Assembly (NCBI GenBank): GCA_003139545.1
Contig: PLJC01000026.1
Span: forward strand, 1-64,000
Direction of reading: 5' to 3'
Length of the DNA stretch: 64,000 nt
From: Actinomycetota bacterium
GTDB lineage: Bacteria > Actinomycetota > Thermoleophilia > Gaiellales > Gaiellaceae
Shown here: in pieces, positions 58,534-64,000 of the stretch
How positions within the stretch are numbered: the stretch's first letter is position 1
How the letters are laid out: every line of letters starts with the position of its first letter
Made by a program: the position numbers and the translations under genes
The notes under the pieces: model-generated
Told to the model about the DNA's origin: nothing
Database searches by the model: none
What the model saw: the letters and a program-made list of their open reading frames with translations, nothing else

Positions 58534-61113
58534 TTACCTTCGCCAGGACAGCCTCGCAACCCGGATTGGCTCGGCGATCCCCTTCAGCGCAACTTCGCGC
58601 GGTGCATCGAGCAGCGCAGCACCCGCTGTTCGCGCCGTCTCCTCGCTCGCGACAATCTCGCCGGCGCCGGCGGTTGCCGCGATGCGGGCCGCCGTGTGCA
58701 CGCCGAGCCCGCGATAGTCGTCGCCCATGTGTGTCGCCTCAGCCTCGTGCACGCCGATGCGCAGTTCGGGCGCGAATCCGTTCGTCAACCGATGCTCAGC
58801 GAGCGAGCGTTGCACGGCGACAGCGCATTCGATCGCTGCACGCGCGTCGGGGAACGCAACGAAGAAGCCGTCCCCGGCGTGATCGATCTCCTCCCCGTCG
58901 TACGCCGCGAAGAGCGCGCGCAACGTACGGTCGTGCCACGAGACGAGGTTCCCCCAGGCGGTGTCGCCGATGGCTTCGAGCAGTTGCGTCGAGGACACGA
59001 TGTCGGTGAAGACGAACGCGCGCAAAACGACGCCGTCCTCCTGCTCGTCCACGAGCACCGCTGCGAGGACATCGTCGAGTGGGAGCGCAGCCCCTTCCGC
59101 TTCGACCCGACTCCACTCCTCGTCGCCCAAGGCTGCCTGCGCCGCCTGCGCAAGCGGCCTCAGGAACGCCGGCAACTTGACGTCGCCTCCGATCGACCGG
59201 CGCGCACCCTCCAGCAGTGCAGCCGTGCGAACGTCGCCGAGCGCCGAGGCGACGCCCATGAGGCCGGCGAGTGCGGCCTGGATCTCACGGCTGCGTCCGG
59301 CGTCACGCGCCGCGTCGATGTAGGACCCGAACTCCCGGCGGGCGCGCTCGGGATCGCCCGTGAGGAGCGCCGCCATGGCGATTCCCTCTCGAGCATGCAG
59401 GTATTGCGTGTCGCCCGCGAACGTCGCGTGCGAGAGCGCGGCGCGGAAGACCTCGGTGGCGCGCGCGGGATCTTCGTCCAGCAGCACCGAGCCGAGGTTG
59501 ATCTGCGCGGTGAACAGCACCGGCCACGCACCGCGCTGCTCGGCGAGCGGGATCGCCTCCTCGAGTGCGGCTCGAGCCCGTGCGTAGTCCTCGATCACGT
59601 ACATGCTGCTGCCGACGTTCGGGAGGACCATCAGCAGCCAGAGCTCGTCGCCCGCTGCGCGCGCGTCCGCAACGGCTCGCTCCGCCGCGTCTCGGGCCTC
59701 GTCGGCGCGCCCGAGGTGCGCGAACACCGTGCTGAGGAGAGCGCGTGCCCGCGCCGCTTCGGCGAGATCGCCGAGGCGCTCGCGCGTCGCAACCGCCTTG
59801 CCGAGCAGCTCCTCCGCTCGACTGAGGTCGCGCACGGCGAGGTGGACGAAACCGGCGGAGCGTTGTACCCCGGCCGCGACGGCCGGTGAAACCGACTCGG
59901 AGAGATCGAGCGCGCTGTCGAGCCAGCCCGCGACGCGTGCCGGTGCGAGATGGAACATGCGCGATCCCGCCGCCGCCAGGATGCGGAGCGCCGACTCGGG
60001 GTCATGCTCGAAGCCCCAATGGACGACGACGTCGAGGTTATCGAGCTCCGCCCGAAGCACCGCCGCCCATTCGGCGTATTGGTTTCCCTCAAGCATCGCG
60101 CGCTCGCTTCGCTCGGCCAGCCGCACGTAGAACGCGGTCTGCCGCGCGCGCATCTCGTCGTCGAGACCGGCATCGCTGAGCCGCTCGAGGGCGTATTCGC
60201 GAAGCGTCTCGAGCATCCGGAAGCGCGGCTCGTCGCCACTCTGCCGGCGCAACAGGCTCTTGTCGATGAGCGATGCCAGCTGGTCGAGCGTGTCGATGCC
60301 CTCGTCGCCTACGGCTTCAGCCTCGTCGAGCGTGCATCCGCCCGGGAAGATGGAGAGGCAAGCGAACAGCCGCTGCTCTACCGGCGTCAGTAACTGATAG
60401 CTCCAGTCGATTGCAGCGCGCAGCGTGCGGTGCCGCTCGGGCACGTCGCGCGGACCACCCGTGAGCAGCGGCAGACGGTGTTCGAGCCGCTCGAGGATCT
60501 GCGCAGGCGAGAGAAGCTTCACGCGCGCCGCCGCGAGCTCGAGCGCTAGCGGTAACCCGTCGAGCCGGCGGCAGATGTCGACAACGACGGCGTCCGGCTG
60601 GAACGCCGGCTGGAAGCGGCGGGCCCGCACCGTGAAGAACTCGACCGCCTCATCTACACCGAGCGGCGCGAGCGGGAACTCCTGCTCCCCCGACAGCCGC
60701 AGCGGCGTCTGGCTCGTGATTAGGACGCGCAGCTCCGGCGAAGTCGCCAGGAGCCGCGCGACGAGTGGCGCGGCACCGACGACATGCTCAAAATTATCGA
60801 GGCAGAGAAGCAGGCGTCGCGATTCGAGCGCCTCGATGAGCGCCTCCTCCGCGCCGGTCCCGCCGATGCCGAGCTCCTGCGCGATCACCGCAGCGACAAG
60901 CGATGCATCGCGGACGGGTGCCAGGCCGACGAACGCCGCCTCGCCGTCGAAGCTCGAGACGACCTCGAGCGCAATCCGAGTCTTGCCCGAGCCGCCCGCG
61001 CCCGTGAGCGTGACGAGGCGCTCCGTTTCGAGGAGGCTGCGGAGCTCCGCCACCTCGTGCCGACGCCCGACGAGCGGCCCGACTGCGGAGGTGATCGCGG
61101 CAGCGGTTGTCAC
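58534..61113 (-). CDS. NB-ARC-type ATPase/TPR regulator with C-terminal class III nucleotidyl cyclase domain
   Basis: GTG 61111-61113, 859 residues. Walker A is LTGAGGSGKTRIALEV near residue 40, Walker B LLLCLDNFEHV near 100, sensor LRVLITSQTPLRL and the GLPLALELAAA motif near 190. TPR-like helices fill residues 330-640. The C-terminus (from about 690) is a class III cyclase: FVFTDIVSSTQLLEAIGD with the metal Asp, then DHAGDGFFVAFPDARAA. Cyclase-ATPase proteins of this group usually have the cyclase first. It is probably a signalling regulator; target genes are not evident. Confidence 0.88.
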   Translation of the reverse strand: MTTAAAITSAVGPLVGRRHEVAELRSLLETERLVTLTGAGGSGKTRIALEVVSSFDGEAAFVGLAPVRDASLVAAVIAQELGIGGTGAEEALIEALESRRLLLCLDNFEHVVGAAPLVARLLATSPELRVLITSQTPLRLSGEQEFPLAPLGVDEAVEFFTVRARRFQPAFQPDAVVVDICRRLDGLPLALELAAARVKLLSPAQILERLEHRLPLLTGGPRDVPERHRTLRAAIDWSYQLLTPVEQRLFACLSIFPGGCTLDEAEAVGDEGIDTLDQLASLIDKSLLRRQSGDEPRFRMLETLREYALERLSDAGLDDEMRARQTAFYVRLAERSERAMLEGNQYAEWAAVLRAELDNLDVVVHWGFEHDPESALRILAAAGSRMFHLAPARVAGWLDSALDLSESVSPAVAAGVQRSAGFVHLAVRDLSRAEELLGKAVATRERLGDLAEAARARALLSTVFAHLGRADEARDAAERAVADARAAGDELWLLMVLPNVGSSMYVIEDYARARAALEEAIPLAEQRGAWPVLFTAQINLGSVLLDEDPARATEVFRAALSHATFAGDTQYLHAREGIAMAALLTGDPERARREFGSYIDAARDAGRSREIQAALAGLMGVASALGDVRTAALLEGARRSIGGDVKLPAFLRPLAQAAQAALGDEEWSRVEAEGAALPLDDVLAAVLVDEQEDGVVLRAFVFTDIVSSTQLLEAIGDTAWGNLVSWHDRTLRALFAAYDGEEIDHAGDGFFVAFPDARAAIECAVAVQRSLAEHRLTNGFAPELRIGVHEAEATHMGDDYRGLGVHTAARIAATAGAGEIVASEETARTAGAALLDAPREVALKGIAEPIRVARLSWRR

Positions 61114-61204
61114 GCGTCGATTATCGCTTCAAAACCGGATCCTGTATCGCCCTCCGATCGGCGGCGGAAGCCCGGTTCCACCAAGGATTCCGGTCTCCGG
61201 CATG

Positions 61205-61320
61205 GTGGAGCCAAGCGGGAGCAAACGGTGCCAATCCGTCGCAAATGGGAACGCCCTAAAGATGGCTCAAAGTGGCCGTTGGGCAACCGGTGACAACCCA
61301 CCGCAACGCTTTCGGAGCAC
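61205..61320 (+). repeat. Pre-att block with direct repeats (copy 2)
   Basis: TGGAGCCAAGCGGGAGCAAA, CGGTGCCAA, GTCGCAAATGG, GGCTCAAAGTGGCCG and GGGCAACCGGTGACAACCCA repeat the order found at 53711-53815, with about one difference in six bases. It belongs to the right end of element 4. Confidence 0.7.
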
Positions 61321-61364
61321 ATGGCAAGGAGGGGGTCGACGGTTCGAGTCCGTCAGAGGGCTCT
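61321..61364 (+). repeat. Attachment site 5, right end of the island array
   Basis: ATGGCAAGGAGGGGGTCGAC continuing to AGAGGGCTCT matches the tRNA-Thr core with one change (T to C in the anticodon loop). Chromosomal genes follow. Confidence 0.9.
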
Positions 61365-61448
61365 GCGCGAACGCGATCAGATCCTCATCGGTCGGGTCGA
61401 TCCGGTGACAGAAGGGCAGATCCGCCGGAGGTCGTAGTCTCGACGGAC

Positions 61449-62669
61449 GTGACGACGAACTGGGGCGGGAACTACACCTATCGGGCCAACGTGGTGCACC
61501 GCCCGTCGTCGCTGGACGAACTGAGCGAGATCGTCGTGCGTGCGGAGCGAGTGCGCGTGCTCGGCACACAGCACTCGTTCAGCGACATCGCCGACGCGCC
61601 GGAGCTGATCACCCTCGACGGACTCCCGGGTGAGACCACGTTCGAGGGGGCGACCGTCACCGTGCCGGCGGCCCTGACCTATTCGCAGTTGGCCGACAGG
61701 CTGCGGGAAGAGGGACTGGCGCTCCGCAACCTCGCTTCGCTTCCACACATCTCGGTCGGCGGCGCGATCGCAACAGCCACGCACGGGTCGGGCAACCGGA
61801 ACGGGAACCTCGCGACACAGGTCGCCGCGCTCGAGCTCATGACGTCGCGCGGCGAGCTCACAACGCTCTCGAGGGGTGCCCCGGACTTCGACGGCGTTGT
61901 CGTCGGGCTCGGGTCACTCGGCGCCGTGACGCGCGTCACGCTCGACGTCGAACCGGCGTACGACATGCACCAGCGCGTGTTCGAGCACCTGAGCTGGGAC
62001 ATGCTGTTCGAGCAGTTCGACGCGATCACCGCTGCAGCCGACAGCGTGAGCATCTTCACGCTCTGGTCCGACGACGTCGATCAGATCTGGCTGAAGAATC
62101 GCGCCGAGATCGAGGGCGAACTGCTCGGTGCGGCCGCTGCCACCGCCGACCGTCACCCGATCCCCGGCGCCGACCCCGTCAACGCCACGCCACAGCTCGG
62201 GCAGCCCGGCCTCTGGTCGGACCGGCTCCCGCACTTCCGCAGTGGCTTCATGCCGAGCGCCGGCGACGAGATCCAGTCGGAATACCTCGTCGACCGGCGA
62301 CACGGCCCCGGCGCCATCGAGGCGATCCTCCGCCTCGGCGACCGGATTCGCCCGTTGCTGTACATCTCGGAGATCCGCACGATCGCCGCGGACGAGCTGT
62401 GGTTGAGCCCGCAGCACGGCCGTGACTCGGTCGGCATCCACTTCACGTGGAAGCGCGAGCAAGACTCCGTCGAGCGCGCACTCGCAGAGGTCGAGCGGGC
62501 GCTCGAGCCGTTCGCCCCGCGGCCGCACTGGGGCAAGCTCTTCCTCGCCGACGCCGCGAAGATCGCACCGCTCTACGAACGGCTACCGGACTTCGTCGCG
62601 CTGCTCGGCCGCCTCGACCCGCGCGGCGCGTTCCGGAACGCCTGGCTCGAGCGGCATCTCCTACGTTGA
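61449..62669 (+). CDS. FAD-binding alditol oxidase-type oxidoreductase
   Basis: GTG 61449, 406 residues; longer frames run through the att site. The VAO-type FAD domain shows VLGTQHSFSDIADAPE (FAD-linking-type His-Ser), LPHISVGGAIATATHGSGN and VGLGSLGAVTRVTLDV. The C-terminal ALO domain has QSEYLVDRRHGPGAIEAI and RPHWGKLF. Family members oxidise alditols or aldonolactones with O2. No sugar pathway is adjacent. It overlaps the convergent epimerase by 9 bases. Confidence 0.85.
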   Translation: MTTNWGGNYTYRANVVHRPSSLDELSEIVVRAERVRVLGTQHSFSDIADAPELITLDGLPGETTFEGATVTVPAALTYSQLADRLREEGLALRNLASLPHISVGGAIATATHGSGNRNGNLATQVAALELMTSRGELTTLSRGAPDFDGVVVGLGSLGAVTRVTLDVEPAYDMHQRVFEHLSWDMLFEQFDAITAAADSVSIFTLWSDDVDQIWLKNRAEIEGELLGAAAATADRHPIPGADPVNATPQLGQPGLWSDRLPHFRSGFMPSAGDEIQSEYLVDRRHGPGAIEAILRLGDRIRPLLYISEIRTIAADELWLSPQHGRDSVGIHFTWKREQDSVERALAEVERALEPFAPRPHWGKLFLADAAKIAPLYERLPDFVALLGRLDPRGAFRNAWLERHLLR

Positions 62670-63635
62670 GCGGGCGATGATCCGGTCGAGCAGGGCGTCG
62701 CGCTCCGCGTCGACCGTCTTCCGTGCTGAGTCTGCGTCGAACCAGGCGAGCGACCGCTCGATCCCGTCGGCGAACGACAAAGTCGCCTCGAAGCCCGGCA
62801 CGAAGCGCTTCAGCTTGGCGTTGTCGAACACGAGCGAGTGGCGCTTGTCGCAGAGGAGCTCCTTGCCGAGGCCCGGGTCGACGGCGGCGATTGTCTCGGA
62901 CGGAATGTGCACGATGTCCGGCTCGAGGCCCGCGGCCGCGGCGATCATCTCCGTGATCTGATCCCACGTCAGCGCGAAGTCCGACGTGAGGTGGAAGCTC
63001 TCGCCGACGGCCGCCGCGTTCCCGAGCAGCCCGGCGAGCGCGCGCGCGAAGTCGGTGTTGTGTGTCAACGTCCAGAGCGAGGTGCCGTCGTCGTGCACGA
63101 TCACCTGCTTCCCGCGCCGCATCCGGTCGACGATCGTGTAGCCCTCCCCGTCGACGGCCGTGGGAATGCGTGTCTCGCCGTAGGTGTGTGCCGGTCGCAC
63201 GATCGTCGACGGGAAACCCGTTTCGCGGCGGAGAAGGTCCTCGCAGGCGATCTTGTCGGTCGCGTACTGCCAGCCCGGGTTGCCGAGCGGCGCATCTTCG
63301 ACCAGCGGGTAGAACGGCGACGGCTGTTGGTAGACGCTCGCCGAGCTGATGAACAGGTACTGGGAGACGATTCCCGCGAAGAGCTCGATGTCCGTCGCGA
63401 CATGCTCGGGCGTGAACGCGATCCAGTCGATGATGACGTCGAAGCGCTCATTGCGCAGCGCAGCCGCAACGGCCGGCCGGTCGCGAATGTCGGCATGGAT
63501 CGAACGCACGTCACCAGGGGTGTCGCTCAGTCCGCGGTTGAGCAGCGTGAGGTCAACGCCGCGCTCCGCGAGGAGCTGCGTCACCGCGCGCGAGATGTTG
63601 CCGGTGCCGCCGATCGAGAGTACGCGCACGTCCAT
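62661..63635 (-). CDS. NAD-dependent epimerase/dehydratase family protein
   Basis: From ATG 63633-63635, 324 residues; the longer frame upstream overlaps the divergent reductase gene. VRVLSIGGTGNISRAVTQLL at the N-terminus is the Rossmann loop (GGTGNIS), followed by DVIIDWIAFTPEHVATDIEL, YLFISSASVYQ, GWQYATDKIACEDLL and RPAHTYGETRIP. The active-site Tyr is in QYATDKIA (YxxxK-like). It resembles plant-type mRNA-binding/epimerase SDRs. Substrate unknown. Confidence 0.85.
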   Translation of the reverse strand: MDVRVLSIGGTGNISRAVTQLLAERGVDLTLLNRGLSDTPGDVRSIHADIRDRPAVAAALRNERFDVIIDWIAFTPEHVATDIELFAGIVSQYLFISSASVYQQPSPFYPLVEDAPLGNPGWQYATDKIACEDLLRRETGFPSTIVRPAHTYGETRIPTAVDGEGYTIVDRMRRGKQVIVHDDGTSLWTLTHNTDFARALAGLLGNAAAVGESFHLTSDFALTWDQITEMIAAAAGLEPDIVHIPSETIAAVDPGLGKELLCDKRHSLVFDNAKLKRFVPGFEATLSFADGIERSLAWFDADSARKTVDAERDALLDRIIARST

Positions 63636-63674
63636 GACGCTACCGGCGTCGGGTAAACCACTAAGGTCTAGGGC

Positions 63675-64000
63675 ATGAGCGCAGTTCCGAAGATCGACCT
63701 CAACGACGGCCACTCGATTCCCCAGCTCGGCTTCGGCGTATTCCAGGTGCCCCCGCCCGATACCGAAGCGGCGACTACAACGGCGCTCGGCGCCGGCTAC
63801 CGCCACATCGACACCGCCGAGATGTACGGCAACGAAGGCGGAGTCGGGGACGCGGTGCGCGCGGCCGGCCTCCATCGGTCGGAGGTCTACGTCACGAGCA
63901 AGCTGAACAATGGCTTCCACGAGCCCGACGCTGCGCGGCGCGCTTTCGACGAGACGCTCGCGACGCTCGGCTTCGACTACGTCGACCTGTTCCTCATCCA
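63675..64000 (+). CDS. Aldo/keto reductase, N-terminal part
   Basis: From ATG 63675 the visible 108 residues read IDLNDGHSIPQLGFGVFQVP, GAGYRHIDTAEMYGNE (catalytic Asp and Tyr) and EVYVTSKL with the Lys, then FDYVDLFLI at the window edge. These are three of the four catalytic residues of the NADPH-dependent AKR family. It is divergent from the epimerase, with a 39-base spacer that must hold both start regions. Confidence 0.93.
   Translation, partial: MSAVPKIDLNDGHSIPQLGFGVFQVPPPDTEAATTTALGAGYRHIDTAEMYGNEGGVGDAVRAAGLHRSEVYVTSKLNNGFHEPDAARRAFDETLATLGFDYVDLFLI

Overview
The window is high-GC DNA (mostly well above 60% by eye) from what is most likely an actinobacterium of the Thermoleophilia type (Gaiellales or Solirubrobacterales). 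This placement is an inference from gene content: an rpmG-secE-nusG-rplK-rplA-rplJ-rplL cluster, a single-span SecE, an ANTAR regulator, a CopC-CopD fusion, and dense ATGA/GTGA stop-start overlaps. No rRNA is present to confirm it.

Layout: 1-3399 (minus strand) is a translation block: rplL (cut by the window edge), rplJ with its L10 leader, rplA, rplK, nusG, secE, rpmG and a CAT-anticodon tRNA. 3.6-5.2 kb holds an N-terminally truncated epimerase remnant, a dienelactone hydrolase and a small ORF. 5.2-11.6 kb is a copper-type envelope cluster: YcnI-like protein, His-rich lipoprotein, CopC-CopD fusion, membrane proteins and a tandem pair of small secreted paralogues. 11.6-31.2 kb is a nearly complete type IV pilus locus: pilC, a PilP-like gene, pilO, pilN, an enlarged pilM, two pilT genes, pilB, pilD, three pilin-like genes, PilW/PilX/PilV-type minor pilins, a membrane glycosyltransferase, a PASTA protein and a fused lytic transglycosylase/M23 peptidase. 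Eight transcription units here begin just behind a TMAAG-N15-GCCGATAG-like element, which matches the sigma-28 (FliA/SigD/WhiG) promoter class. In most cases it is so close to the start codon that the mRNA must be leaderless or nearly so.

31.2-38.2 kb is housekeeping: a geranylgeranyl-reductase-like flavoprotein, tRNA-Tyr, two PRC-barrel proteins with an Nramp-like transporter, small membrane proteins, an ANTAR regulator, a GH26-like secreted hydrolase and tRNA-Thr(GGT).

38.2-61.4 kb is an accessory region built as a tandem array at the tRNA-Thr 3' end. The 44-bp segment from anticodon loop to 3' end recurs at 48459, 52198, 53816 and 61321, dividing the region into four elements. Element 1 has an intact tyrosine integrase ending inside the att core, an excisionase-like protein, a Fic protein, an HNH endonuclease with a membrane partner, an NlpC/P60-like protein, and a nested island (tRNA-Val 3' fragment plus integrase remnant) carrying a TIR-like NADase-type protein. 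Element 2 carries a nucleotidyltransferase / unknown helical protein / membrane protein operon, a poly-proline microprotein and a truncated integrase. Element 3 carries an NAD(P)-binding epimerase-like protein and a partner. Element 4 carries CsbD, a near-identical copy of a host segment at 35.1-35.7 kb, a fur fragment, a DUF2180 zinc protein, katG, a decayed secreted-protein gene and a large ATPase/TPR/class III cyclase regulator. From 61.4 kb ordinary chromosomal genes resume: alditol-oxidase-like flavoprotein, epimerase and a partial aldo/keto reductase.

The strongest candidates for undescribed biology are the sigma-28-type pilus regulon with leaderless starts, the PilM protein with six SIWKKE repeats, the stacked tRNA-Thr island array, and the NTase/helical/membrane operon.
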